A stretch of DNA of 64,000 nt from Ardenticatenaceae bacterium (lineage in GTDB: Bacteria; Chloroflexota; Anaerolineae; Promineifilales; Promineifilaceae): NCBI GenBank assembly GCA_020634315.1, contig JACKBV010000001.1, positions 186,001 to 250,000 on the forward strand, in the 5' to 3' direction. The notes below the pieces were generated by a model. The model did not search any database. It was not told the DNA's origin and worked only from the letters and a program-made list of their open reading frames with translations. Of the stretch, positions 10,101 to 19,291 are shown in pieces. Position 1 is the stretch's first letter. Every line of letters starts with the position of its first letter. A program made the translations under genes and the position numbers.

Positions 10101-11085
10101 AATGGAAGTTGACCTGCTGCGGCCAGCAGCCGAATTAGAGGAACTGCCGCACAAACAGGTGTTGGAATGGGAAAAGGAAGCGTTAGGCGTGCATGTTTCG
10201 GAACATCCTTTGGAACGGCCGTTGCGCCTTCTCGAACAACGCACCACTGCCACAATTGGCGACCTCACCGCCGATTGGAATGGCAAACAAGTCATATTAG
10301 CTGGCGTGATTAGCCAACTGCGCGTCTTGACCACGAAAAAAGGTGATCCCATGGCCTTTGGCACGTTGGAAGACATGGAACACAAAATCGATGTCGTCTT
10401 CTTTCCCCGCACCTGGAAAGAGTGCCGCCAGGACGTCTCTGTTGATCAGGTTATGCTGCTCATTGGCAAAGTACAAGCAAAAGAAGAAAACGAGGTAAAT
10501 ATTGTGGTAGACAAGGTGCAAATCAATGTCGAAATTTCTCTCGAAGCAGGTGCCGCTCCTCTCGCAACAGCATACGATGCGCCACCACCGGAAATTGAAC
10601 CGGTCGCCATCCAGACAACGACAAACACGCCACCACCACCGCCGCCAACCATCATTGCCGAACCAGAAGCTACAACCAGTTATGTGGCCCCACCGCCACC
10701 CGATGATGATTATTTTTGGCCGCCGGAAGCGCAACCTGCACCGACCAATGTTGTCAAGCCAATCCCCGCAACATCACCTACGCCAGCGGCAACAAAGCCG
10801 CAAAATGGGAACGGCCGTCCCGTTTTTGGTACGGTGAAAGGAAACGGCCGTAACGGCAGCCAAAAAACCATCATTGTTGAAATTAAGCCAGTCGGCAACT
10901 GGCAGCAGGCTTGCCGCCAATCAGTACAAGCAGCGACAGAATTTGACGGGGAAGAAAGCCTGAGACTGCGCCTGGCCGGGCAAAATCTGGTGATGGATTT
11001 CCCCAACCAACACACACACATGTGTACGGAACTCATGGAAAAGTTGGAGAATATTCACGGCGTAAAACGTGTTTACGAACAGTAA
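7171..11085 (+). CDS. dnaE: DNA polymerase III subunit alpha
   Basis: Replicative DNA polymerase catalytic subunit, 1304 residues. The N-terminal PHP domain (about 1-215) keeps metal-site motifs H10-x-H12, LTDHG, TTGC and TNDVHY, so it may be a working metal-dependent proofreading nuclease as in Thermus, unlike the decayed E. coli domain. The palm carries RGSGAGS, then MPDIDLDYPDD near 430 with two catalytic Asp; VDFLGLSTL supplies the third. A 25-30-residue insertion rich in Trp and Tyr (DRWWERHQDPYPY and following) precedes RGSGAGS. Later come helix-hairpin-helix and OB-fold segments (KGDPMAFGTLEDMEHKIDVVFF near 1050). A Pro/Thr linker at about 1130-1235 holds two palindrome copies read NGNGR and KGNGR. 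A separate C-terminal module of about 70 residues follows. The ribosome site is weak. The first 1.6 kb has no palindrome copy. Confidence 0.97.
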   Translation: MSDQQQSFVHLHVHSEYSLLDGLSRINDLVNRAVELNQPAIALTDHGAMYGVMPFYRAAKSAGVKPIIGIETYLAARKMTDKDAQLDKNRFHMLLLAQNQTGYLNLLQIASTAQLDGYYYKPRIDRNFMARHGEGLIATTGCMAAEIPRAIGDGNMKLAHQLMGEYVDIFGKDRLFVEFQEHSIPELTVINKKLMEMAPRYGLEKNFLATNDVHYTLASDADPHEVLLCIQTSSTIKNPKLTFSDKGYYLKSYQEMAALFGQIPGALENSIRIAEMCDINLDSQEYHLPEFDVPQGYDAHSYLRELCEEGLVWRYGKERAQNDNQLKARLEHELGIINRMGFDTYFLIVWDLCEWAVRADRWWERHQDPYPYSSYSEWKEHDIWWNVRGSGAGSVVAYTLGITSIDPLVNSLIFERFLNPGRVSMPDIDLDYPDDVRHLMVAYTKRRYGEEKVAQIITFGTLGARAAIRDVGRAFDMPLPEVDAIARMVPAIPGKPVKISNVLDAEHEFYSSELAERYQREKEVRELLDTAKNLEGVSRHASSHAAGVIVSDRPLHEYVPLNRPTSGDEGLGGVDRVTQWPMEIVESIGLLKVDFLGLSTLTVMRRAARLIEERYGTRYTMDNIPYDAGQIGPDPNRNPDKLFDMLGRGEVAGVFQVEGAGMRRLMMEMKPRRFDHIIAAISLYRPGPMENIPEYIRRMHADIYEGKDVVTYHTPALEPILKDTYGILVYQEQIIRIASDLAGYEPGEADMIRKAVAKKKKKLMEEHQIKFTEGAMTRGFSKEVCDAIWGDIEFFARYGFNKAHAADYAKVTCQTAFLKAHYPVEYLTAMLSVERDNTEKVRRYFAEAKNLGIDIAPPHINRSALDFTIEDEGERPLIRFGLGAIKNAGEAALGVIIEEREANGPFASLQDLCDRVDLQRVGKRPLEFMIKARVFDEWGVPVQMIDALDRVVNYSSSTHKAAAAGQMSLFGSVAAVKMEVDLLRPAAELEELPHKQVLEWEKEALGVHVSEHPLERPLRLLEQRTTATIGDLTADWNGKQVILAGVISQLRVLTTKKGDPMAFGTLEDMEHKIDVVFFPRTWKECRQDVSVDQVMLLIGKVQAKEENEVNIVVDKVQINVEISLEAGAAPLATAYDAPPPEIEPVAIQTTTNTPPPPPPTIIAEPEATTSYVAPPPPDDDYFWPPEAQPAPTNVVKPIPATSPTPAATKPQNGNGRPVFGTVKGNGRNGSQKTIIVEIKPVGNWQQACRQSVQAATEFDGEESLRLRLAGQNLVMDFPNQHTHMCTELMEKLENIHGVKRVYEQ

Positions 11086-11105
11086 AAAGCGCCACGCCAA
11101 CCATT

Positions 11106-11146
11106 AAAAAAAGCCCTGATGGTCAATGACCATCAGGGCTTTTTTG
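11106..11146. terminator. Bidirectional rho-independent terminator
   Basis: A perfect 12-base stem (GCCCTGATGGTC with its complement, loop AAT) is flanked by an A-run on the left and a T-run on the right. It can therefore end dnaE transcripts and, on the other strand, transcripts of the convergent 11209-17100 gene. Confidence 0.92.
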
Positions 11147-11208
11147 TTAACTACATCTGTTCACAACCAGTCAATTCTCATGACTGTCTGTAAACAAAAC
11201 CAGCGTTA

Positions 11209-14200
11209 TTACGGTTTCATAATAACAGGCAGGTAGAGGAGATAGTCCTCAGGACCCACAAGAACGGCCGTTACCGTTACTGAGCCACTCGCAGACACGC
11301 TGGAGTCGCCCTCGGAAGTAACTGTCATCTCAACCGTATCCATCATGCCATCCGTTGCCGTCATCGGGATTGTCACCATGATGTGCATCGTGGCAACTTC
11401 ACCCGGCGCCATAGAGATGGTCATAGGATGATCAAGAACAGCCGGCCAGTTGCTGGTCAGCACCATATCATACGTGTCGTTGGCATTACCGGTATTGGTC
11501 ATGGTCATCGTCGCCGTTACCGTTTCGCCCGGTGCTCCGGACAAATCGTGGGTGTCGAGTGACATTTCCACACCGTAAGACACAGAATCGATTAGGTGCA
11601 TCGTCAACGGCATAACAGGTACTTCATTAGCGAAGGTACCAGCAAAGGTCAGGTCAGCAGTGTAATCACCAGTCATGGTCAGTGCTGTAGAATCGAAGAC
11701 AACTTCGAAAGTAGCAACACTGTTTGCTGGAATCGTACCGCTATCGGGAACGGCCGTTGCCCAACTTACACCGCTAATTAAACCAAAAGCGAAATTATCG
11801 ATCAACTCGCCGTCCGCTGATTGGATGGAGATGCGAGTGATGGGTTCATTCGCTCTGACACCCCAGAAAACACCTGTTGAACTGGGAGTAACAGAACTAG
11901 TCCCTAACAACACACCGCCCGTGCCGTATATGCTAATGGGAACGGCAACACCTGGGTTATTGGACAATACATCAAGACCAACCGCATTAACATCTTCTGT
12001 GAAATAGATGTCAAAGAAGTCAGTAAACGTATTCGGGCCAACAATTTTGCTGAGGTTGCCAATCAAACCAGAACCCAACACAACCATGTCCTCTGGGCCA
12101 GGATCGTCCTGCAGATCCACACCTGGCAGAATATCACCCGGCGCAAAGCAAGCATCGCTGCTATTGCTGTTAATTGGAGCAACACAAGTCGTTACACCAC
12201 CAGCAGACACGTTGCCTTCCTCAAAATCTTCAACAGGTAAATCGGGGTTATCAACATCAAAGACAGCCCGATCCGCATAGAAGATTAAGTCTGCCATGTA
12301 AATGGCTGGGGCCCCATCGTTAACAACTTCGACAGAGGGAATCAACGAGGGATCAAAGTCAGCATCATCGTAGGCAGTGCCGTTATGCAATGCTTCTGGT
12401 ACCGGGAGTGGCGTAACCGTTATGGGCTTCACCTGCAAAGTACCAGGGCCTTGATAATTGCTAATGCTAACACTCCAATCCATCGGAGCAGTGCCAGAAT
12501 TTGTAACAGTTACGGTGTTAGTAACCACATCACCAATTACCATAAACTCCTCAATAGCTGCGGGGCTGTAGTACAACTCACCATATTCTGGAGTCAAGGC
12601 AAAGTCAGTAGTTACGGTCATACCAGCAGATGCTGTCGCCGTCGCTGTCTCTGGCAAGTAGCCATCCGCATCCACAGTGAAGTTATAATCACCAGGCTGT
12701 ACAGCGAGGCTATATGCATTACCATTAAGCGTCACATCAAACCCAGCAGTGCTGGTAACATGGATGCTTGCTTCAAGCGGATCACCAGTAACAGCATCGG
12801 TAATGCTACCATCCAAAATGCCGCAAGTTGGGCAGCTTAGATGCATTGTCAACGGCATAGTCGGTACTTCATTGACAAAAGTACCGTCAAAGGTCAACTC
12901 AGCAGTAAAGTCGCCAACTGTGACGAAAGAGGTTGCATCAAAGACAACATCGAAGGTAGAGACACTGTTGGCTGGGATGGTACCACTGTCAGGAACTGCG
13001 TAAGCCCAATTATTAGCCCCACCACAAAGGGAAGCCGTTTCACCAGATTCTACCTGGTAAACTTGAGCTGTTACCTGATCCACGGCCCACAGATTGCCAG
13101 TACAGTCAAACTCCAGACCGGCTCCAGAGAAATCACCGAAGTCCTGGCTGATGTTGAACTGTCCAACCGTAGCATAGTTATTGGCTGCATCCAATACATA
13201 CACCGGGTTCGGGCTGGCGTTAACCATCACAAACAAGTGCATCGTATCCGGATTGTAAGCCAGACCAGAAATTGACAGGCCAACAACAACCTGTTCAAGG
13301 ATGGTACCATCTGGTGCAAAGCGGTAGACGGTCTGGTCATTCCAGCTGCCAGCCAGATAGGTGTCAGTCGCCGGATCGTAAGCAAGACCACGTTGTGAGG
13401 TGGTAAAGCCTGTGCTGCCTCCGGGGCAGATTGTATTGCCCGTGAAACCGGTAGCTGGATCCATTTCATAGATACAGTTGCTAACACCTGAATTGATGTT
13501 CATGACCCACAGTTTGCCTGTGTTCCAGTTATAGGTTGCATCGCCAGGGCCGTTTGATGGATTCCAGGTGTAATTGTGGACAACACCAGTTGGGGTACCG
13601 TTTGCGGAGAACTCATGAAGTGTATTATCGCCACCCCATGCCGGTGCCGGGCTGCTAACCCAAACATCAGTACCATCAAAGGCAATACCCCATGGACCAA
13701 CCATACCAGATGGTGTCCAGGATTGAATCACATCTCCCGCTGCCAATTGTTGGGCAACAGGGGCTTCTGGCAGAGTTAACCCAGCTGTTGATGGAGCTTC
13801 CTGAGCTTCAGGGGCAACCACCACAGGTGAGCCATCAATTGGCATCACTGAACTAGGCACAACCACGGCTGAGCCGCCATAATTACCAATATTGACACTG
13901 AAATCAATAGGCAATGGGCCGGTGTTAGTAACGGTTACCGTATTGGTCACTACATCACCGATTTCCATATACTCTTCAATGAATTCGGGGCTGTAAGTGA
14001 GAACGGAGCCATCTAACACAAAGTCAACGGTTACCACAGTATCGGTCATAACAGCGACAGAAGTGACTGTATCCGAAACGTAGTTGGTGGCCGCAGCAGT
14101 AATGTCATATGTGCCGACTGGCACGACCATGCTGTAATCACCAGCTGCATTGGTGGAAATGGTGCGTTGATAACTACCGTCAACGGCCGTTACCGTAGCC

Positions 14201-17100
14201 CCTTCAATCCCAGTCGCCGTCACAGAACTAGACACATTACCTTGTAACGTTCCCGTATCTGCACCGCTACCGCACCAGTTAAGAACAGTCGTCATTACTT
14301 CCAGACCATTAGCTGCACTCAACGCCTCAAATGGGAAAGCCCAGAAGGTCGTACGATAAACGCCGCTATCCTTGGTCAAGGCCGCATTGTTGCTATTGTT
14401 CCCTACAAAACCAACCTCGGCTGTACTGTCGGGGGTAACAGGGTCAGAGTAATCAGTGAACGGATAAGTCAGGCTGTATGGCCCTAACCCGCCAAAGACC
14501 GTATTCTGACCAGTGACAGATGTGTAATCGCCATTATCATTTGTTGCACTGGCGAGACCCAAGTAGTTTGTCATAAAGGTGGTCAAGCCACGATCATAGT
14601 AATAATCTTGACCGCTCAAGAAGAGACACTTTCCACCGTCCAACCAACTACCCAACGCAGCTTCACCAGCAGACCCAGGACCAGCCGCGCCACCGAATTC
14701 ATCACCGGTGAACCAGATAACAGTGCTGTATGGCAGCAAATCTGTAAGCGATGGTTCGTTATCACTATTACCAGTATCCCAAATGTCGTACATCGCGCCT
14801 GCTGAATCTAATGCAGCAATGTAAGGAGCACGTGCATCTGGGCCGTTATCGTCATCATCAACTAAGAGAATTGGCGGAATATCACGTGTGGTAAAGCTAT
14901 ACACGGCCGATGCACTACCCACACCACAAGCATTGGTAGAGGTCACTCGCCAGTAGTACGTTGACAACGGAGTCAAAGCAATTGTTGGTGTATCGCTCAG
15001 ACCAGCAACCGTATTGCTATAAACAACCGTAACAAAACCACTGTCTTCTGCTACTTCTAAAAAGTAAGAACCACCTTGTGTTGCCGTATCCCATTCGAAC
15101 GTTGGCACCAAGTCAACATTGGTTGCCGTATCAGCCGGGGACACCAACGGCACGGCACCAGGCACGGCACCATACAGGTCCAATCCTACCGTAGTCGTGT
15201 GGGTTGGCGTGGGAACACCGACACCAACGATATCGACATTATAAAAACCAGGAGTTGTTCCCGTTGTGCCAATAGTCAAGACACTGGCAGTAGTAGGAGT
15301 AATAACAGAAGATGGGACAAACGTCGCAGTTGCACCAGCCGGCAAACCAGATGCACTCAAGTTTACCTGGCTGTTGTAACCAGTATAGTATTGCACCGTT
15401 ACATCATAGACAGCATTATCAGGCGTACAGATACTCAATTCAGCTGGTTCAGCTGCAATGGTAAAGTCTGCGCCAATGGTACCAGAACATTCTGGCAAAC
15501 GGAATGTACCAACACGCGTGTTCCAGTTCCAGCCACTGTCATTGACATCATGGTACTCATTTGTATACCAGAAGGTACATTCGTCCGCAGGGTCTACACT
15601 CATGGAACTGTAATCACCCCAACGGTGAATACCTGTTTGTGAACCAGCTCCATCATACATGGTAGCTTCGGCCTGAAGCGTGCCCAATGGGTCACTCCTG
15701 AGACGCGTGGCATAACGAATGGAGGGGAATGTTGTTGCGCTTGAAACAGAGTAACCCAAAGCGATATTCCCAGAACCATCCATTGCGATACTACCCATGA
15801 AGCGGTGATCACTATCTGGAGCAAGCGTACCTTCTTGATGCAACGACCAGCTAGTACCGTCATTTTGCAATTCAAACCAACGAATGGCAGCGCGGTCGGT
15901 ACCGTCCACATCCACAGTGAAGTTACCCACCATAGCTTCATAGCTATTCAGATTGCGGTAAGCAAAACGCCACATAGGCCAGTAGGAGAGGGAATCAATA
16001 CCCTGTGCTGTACCGGGCTGCGGAATACAATCGCCAACAAAGAAACCACAAACGGTGTAATTGTAATCGGCAATCGGAATTTCCTGGGCAATGCCAAAGG
16101 TGCTATTAGCCGGTACGGCCCAATCTACATCAAATTCATAAAGGACGACCCGATCTACACCAGCTGGATGGTTTGGATACCCTTCAGCAAGCATCGTGTA
16201 AAAATAGCCAGGGCTTCCAGCCGGTGGAGCAGAAGGCCCATCCAGATCGGCTGGCATCAGGAAGTTAGGATGCCCACTGGAGTATTGATACGTAGCAGAC
16301 TGACCAGCCAACATGGACACACGGTCAAATGCATAGGCATAATACTGGTTGGGGAAACCAGTGTTTGTACCCATGTAATAAGCATCAGGCCAGACACCAA
16401 ATTTGAAGTAGTCCGGGAAATCCGGCATAGCAAATTGATAGAGATAGTAGGCACCGGTAGGATCAGGCGTTTGCGAAATAGCAATACACATATGTTCAGG
16501 TGTGGAGCTAACCGCAAATTGTGACAACAACCAACGATCTGCCAAACTATCCCACACAACGATAGGATCACCATCATTCTGTGAAGAACATTCGGTCAAG
16601 CCACTACCAGAAAACAGTGCGGTAAAAGGCGTATCGCCCTGGACCACGTTACCGCTCTTATCAAAAATAGCAAAGGAAACGTTGACCATTTGGATGTAAT
16701 GGTTCGGGCCAACTTCACCAACTGTATCTGGGGGGGTAAACCCATCGGTACCCAGCCCTTCAAATGTGAAGATGGGATTAGGGGTAAGACCGGTGAAAAT
16801 CCGTGACAGATTAGCTAATGGATCTTGTCCGGTTGTGTTAGATCCCGGCAGACCCATATCTTCCATAAACAAGCCAGGGTTACGGATAGGGTTGATTTCG
16901 CGATTGAGCACCTGATCTGGCTTTTGCGATTCAATCTCGCGCACAGGACGGCTCAAAACTGGAGTTACAGCTTCGCTAATAAAAACTTGTGTAGATGGCG
17001 CACTCTCTATATCAGACGCCTGGCTTTTTGGGGCAGAGGTTAGCAAGCCAATTGCCAATAGAATGGCAATACCTACTAATATCCTCGTAGCAACTTTCAT
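11209..17100 (-). CDS. Large secreted multidomain protein with a YLPVIMKP C-terminus
   Basis: A 1963-residue exported protein. A signal peptide (hydrophobic residues 8-24, cleavage near SQASD) is followed by an N-terminal region with TPPDTVGEVGPNHYIQMVN. Next is a fibronectin-like segment (PADTATNVDLVPTFEWD), then a region starting LLVDDDDNGPDAR, found in secreted peptidase-like proteins. Then come a carboxypeptidase-regulatory-like repeat (GNVSSSVTATGIEGATVTAV), a propeller-like stretch (PWGIAFDGTDVWVSSP), a second regulatory-like repeat and a NEW3-like domain (GAPGETVTATMTMTNTGNAN). It ends DYLLYLPVIMKP, resembling short LPL(V/I)-type C-termini of many Chloroflexota exported proteins; a sorting role is inferred. 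AAGGAG ten bases upstream supports ATG 17100. No catalytic site is recognised. It has only about four palindrome copies in 5.9 kb, far fewer than its neighbours. Confidence 0.85.
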   Translation of the reverse strand: MKVATRILVGIAILLAIGLLTSAPKSQASDIESAPSTQVFISEAVTPVLSRPVREIESQKPDQVLNREINPIRNPGLFMEDMGLPGSNTTGQDPLANLSRIFTGLTPNPIFTFEGLGTDGFTPPDTVGEVGPNHYIQMVNVSFAIFDKSGNVVQGDTPFTALFSGSGLTECSSQNDGDPIVVWDSLADRWLLSQFAVSSTPEHMCIAISQTPDPTGAYYLYQFAMPDFPDYFKFGVWPDAYYMGTNTGFPNQYYAYAFDRVSMLAGQSATYQYSSGHPNFLMPADLDGPSAPPAGSPGYFYTMLAEGYPNHPAGVDRVVLYEFDVDWAVPANSTFGIAQEIPIADYNYTVCGFFVGDCIPQPGTAQGIDSLSYWPMWRFAYRNLNSYEAMVGNFTVDVDGTDRAAIRWFELQNDGTSWSLHQEGTLAPDSDHRFMGSIAMDGSGNIALGYSVSSATTFPSIRYATRLRSDPLGTLQAEATMYDGAGSQTGIHRWGDYSSMSVDPADECTFWYTNEYHDVNDSGWNWNTRVGTFRLPECSGTIGADFTIAAEPAELSICTPDNAVYDVTVQYYTGYNSQVNLSASGLPAGATATFVPSSVITPTTASVLTIGTTGTTPGFYNVDIVGVGVPTPTHTTTVGLDLYGAVPGAVPLVSPADTATNVDLVPTFEWDTATQGGSYFLEVAEDSGFVTVVYSNTVAGLSDTPTIALTPLSTYYWRVTSTNACGVGSASAVYSFTTRDIPPILLVDDDDNGPDARAPYIAALDSAGAMYDIWDTGNSDNEPSLTDLLPYSTVIWFTGDEFGGAAGPGSAGEAALGSWLDGGKCLFLSGQDYYYDRGLTTFMTNYLGLASATNDNGDYTSVTGQNTVFGGLGPYSLTYPFTDYSDPVTPDSTAEVGFVGNNSNNAALTKDSGVYRTTFWAFPFEALSAANGLEVMTTVLNWCGSGADTGTLQGNVSSSVTATGIEGATVTAVDGSYQRTISTNAAGDYSMVVPVGTYDITAAATNYVSDTVTSVAVMTDTVVTVDFVLDGSVLTYSPEFIEEYMEIGDVVTNTVTVTNTGPLPIDFSVNIGNYGGSAVVVPSSVMPIDGSPVVVAPEAQEAPSTAGLTLPEAPVAQQLAAGDVIQSWTPSGMVGPWGIAFDGTDVWVSSPAPAWGGDNTLHEFSANGTPTGVVHNYTWNPSNGPGDATYNWNTGKLWVMNINSGVSNCIYEMDPATGFTGNTICPGGSTGFTTSQRGLAYDPATDTYLAGSWNDQTVYRFAPDGTILEQVVVGLSISGLAYNPDTMHLFVMVNASPNPVYVLDAANNYATVGQFNISQDFGDFSGAGLEFDCTGNLWAVDQVTAQVYQVESGETASLCGGANNWAYAVPDSGTIPANSVSTFDVVFDATSFVTVGDFTAELTFDGTFVNEVPTMPLTMHLSCPTCGILDGSITDAVTGDPLEASIHVTSTAGFDVTLNGNAYSLAVQPGDYNFTVDADGYLPETATATASAGMTVTTDFALTPEYGELYYSPAAIEEFMVIGDVVTNTVTVTNSGTAPMDWSVSISNYQGPGTLQVKPITVTPLPVPEALHNGTAYDDADFDPSLIPSVEVVNDGAPAIYMADLIFYADRAVFDVDNPDLPVEDFEEGNVSAGGVTTCVAPINSNSSDACFAPGDILPGVDLQDDPGPEDMVVLGSGLIGNLSKIVGPNTFTDFFDIYFTEDVNAVGLDVLSNNPGVAVPISIYGTGGVLLGTSSVTPSSTGVFWGVRANEPITRISIQSADGELIDNFAFGLISGVSWATAVPDSGTIPANSVATFEVVFDSTALTMTGDYTADLTFAGTFANEVPVMPLTMHLIDSVSYGVEMSLDTHDLSGAPGETVTATMTMTNTGNANDTYDMVLTSNWPAVLDHPMTISMAPGEVATMHIMVTIPMTATDGMMDTVEMTVTSEGDSSVSASGSVTVTAVLVGPEDYLLYLPVIMKP

Positions 17101-17501
17101 GATATTTGCTCTCCTTCAGCTAGTAACAAATTCAAACAACTTCAGATTAATATGTAAATAGTATATGTATCTTTGTCGTACGCACCTCCTCTACGTCATT
17201 CAGCATGAGTCATAGCTCATACCAGGTAAAATTGAATTTTAGATATAGGGGGACACAGGAAACGATATATGCATACCAAAAAGAATTTGGCAAATTTACG
17301 CATTTGTATATGGATGAATCTTTGAGAAAAGTTCATATACTTCCTGTGTTTATGCAGGCTAATTAACTCGATGCTAACGCAATGTTTACAATTTTCTCAT
17401 TATTAACCGGTTTTGCCAACACAGATTTTCACAATTTTTCACAAGTAAAGCTGGTCAAAATGCGCCAGCAGTACCTTTTACCTAGTCCTTATGGGGTATG
17501 C
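17101..17501. other. 401-base intergenic region, AT-rich
   Basis: It lies upstream of the secreted-protein gene and downstream of the permease gene, both on the minus strand. It is more AT-rich than its surroundings and should hold the promoter of the secreted-protein gene, with TATACT- and TTACAT-like candidates near 17150-17165 on the minus strand. No convincing -35/-10 pair, RNA gene or terminator was seen. Confidence 0.5.
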
Positions 17502-18335
17502 TTAATTGCGATCCATCAGACTAGCGATGGATAAATTACTTAGAAAAGCACGCTGCAAAAAGATAAACAACACAACGACAGGCAAAGTCATAACGGCGGC
17601 GGCGGCCATTAACACGGGCCAATTCGTTGGATCAAGCTGCTTCAAAATTTGCAGACCGATAGGCAAGGTATATAAATCAGTCCGGTAAATGTAGAGAACT
17701 GGGCTGACGAAGTCGCTCCAGTATGTGACAAAGGAGAGGATGATTACAGTAACGGCCGTTGGTCTCACTAACGGCCGTGCCAATTTCCACCACAACACCC
17801 ACGCGGATGCACCATCTAAACGCGCAGCCTCATACATCTCGGCAGGTAATCGCCGATAAGACCAAAAAAACAACAACACAAACAAAGGGTTCCCCGCTGC
17901 AAATGCCGGCACAATCAGTGCCCACAACGTATCCAATATCCCAAGCCAACGCAAAATTTGGAAACGAAACAGCCACACAGAAGCCCCTGGAACCATCAAC
18001 AAAACCACACTCAACACCAGTAAGCGCCGTCTCCATAGCTCATTTTCCTGAGCCATGCCAAACCCTGCCAGAGAAGCCACATACAACGTAATAGGCACAG
18101 CCACAACCACCACGATCAGCGAATTACGAATGTAACGCGCCATTGGCAGCAACTCGAAAATGAACGGGTAATTATCAAACGTCAGTGATTGCGGTATCCA
18201 TTCAATAGTTGTCGGTGGTGGTAATCCGCGCTGCCGCAATGACGCCGTAAAAATCCAGTAAAGCGGTAACAAAAAAAGAACCGCCACCAGGCTGGCCAGC
18301 ACATACCGTCCACCTTGCACAAACTTATGCTTCAT
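17502..18335 (-). CDS. Carbohydrate ABC transporter permease, MalG type
   Basis: Inner-membrane permease of a CUT1-type sugar importer, about 277 residues with six predicted membrane segments. The EAA loop that docks on the ATPase is clear: YEAARLDGASAWVLWWKLAR near 185. ATG 18335 is preferred because AGGGGGGAG sits just upstream; a GTG at 18341 is an in-frame alternative. It overlaps the end of the MalF-type gene by about 11 bases, so the pair is translationally coupled. No substrate-binding protein or ATPase lies beside it, so the substrate cannot be named and the transporter must be completed from elsewhere. Confidence 0.9.
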   Translation of the reverse strand: MKHKFVQGGRYVLASLVAVLFLLPLYWIFTASLRQRGLPPPTTIEWIPQSLTFDNYPFIFELLPMARYIRNSLIVVVVAVPITLYVASLAGFGMAQENELWRRRLLVLSVVLLMVPGASVWLFRFQILRWLGILDTLWALIVPAFAAGNPLFVLLFFWSYRRLPAEMYEAARLDGASAWVLWWKLARPLVRPTAVTVIILSFVTYWSDFVSPVLYIYRTDLYTLPIGLQILKQLDPTNWPVLMAAAAVMTLPVVVLFIFLQRAFLSNLSIASLMDRN

Positions 18336-19245
18336 CCGCACTCCCCCCTAGCCCGATAAGGTTGACAATCCCAACCACAATTAACCCCAACAGCACATAG
18401 GTCAAGATAAGCAGCGCCGCAGCCAATCCCAATTCAAAATAATCAAAAGCCAGCTCATAAATTAAAAGAGGAGCAAATGTCGTAGCATAATAAGGGCCGC
18501 CATATGTCACAATAAACGAAGGCGCAAATGTATTTTGCAAACTCATAACTAAGTCACGAAAAGTTAATAGCATTAACCACGGAGACAGCAACGGCAAAGT
18601 AATCTGCCAAAAACTTTGCCAACTAGTTGCACCATCGACCATCGCTGACTCATAGAAAGAACGAGGAATATTTTGCAGTCCCGCTAACAAGACGACAAAA
18701 CCCTCCCCTATCTGAAACAACGACATGATGACAATTGCCAGGCGAGCCGTTGTTGGTTCTGTCAGCCAGGCTGGGCCAGGGATCCCAAACCATCCCAACA
18801 ACATGTTTAAAGGCCCATATAACGGGTTAAAAATCCACAACCACAACAATCCATAAGCAGCTTCAGGGATAACAGTAGGCAAATAAACGGCCGCTCGATA
18901 AAACCCGAAAATACGTTGTGGCTGCTGCAACAACAAAGCCAAACCTAGCGCACCGACTAACCGCAAAGGAACCGCCAAAACCAAAAAAACAGCTGAATTG
19001 CGCAGCGAAGTGCGTACCAGGCTAGACCTCAGCAGCTCTTGAAAATTAGCAAGTCCAACAAACCGGGGCAGTCCAACAGCGTTAAACTCAGTAAACGCAA
19101 TCATAGTAGTTGCCACAGCTGGAATGACAACCAAAACTAACGTCGCAACTAGATAAGGTATCAAAAAAAAACGGGTTTGGGCACGATAAGGCAATCGCAA
19201 AGATAACTTAGGCAATGAAACTCGCTTCACTCGTTCTTTAACCAT
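18325..19245 (-). CDS. Carbohydrate ABC transporter permease, MalF type
   Basis: The partner permease of the CUT1 importer, 306 residues. A cytoplasmic basic N-terminus (MVKERVKRVSLPKLSL) precedes about six membrane helices. The EAA motif reads YESAMVDGATSWQSFWQITL near 200. There is no ribosome site. Instead a TATATT box at 19254-19259 (minus strand) lies eight bases before ATG 19245, which suggests leaderless translation; the -35 is poor. The upstream neighbour is tRNA-Sec, so this pair has no binding-protein gene in front of it as sugar operons usually do. Confidence 0.9.
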   Translation of the reverse strand: MVKERVKRVSLPKLSLRLPYRAQTRFFLIPYLVATLVLVVIPAVATTMIAFTEFNAVGLPRFVGLANFQELLRSSLVRTSLRNSAVFLVLAVPLRLVGALGLALLLQQPQRIFGFYRAAVYLPTVIPEAAYGLLWLWIFNPLYGPLNMLLGWFGIPGPAWLTEPTTARLAIVIMSLFQIGEGFVVLLAGLQNIPRSFYESAMVDGATSWQSFWQITLPLLSPWLMLLTFRDLVMSLQNTFAPSFIVTYGGPYYATTFAPLLIYELAFDYFELGLAAALLILTYVLLGLIVVGIVNLIGLGGSADEA

Positions 19246-19291
19246 ACAAATAAAATATAGTCAACTCTCTACCAAGCGGGAACATAGGAGG

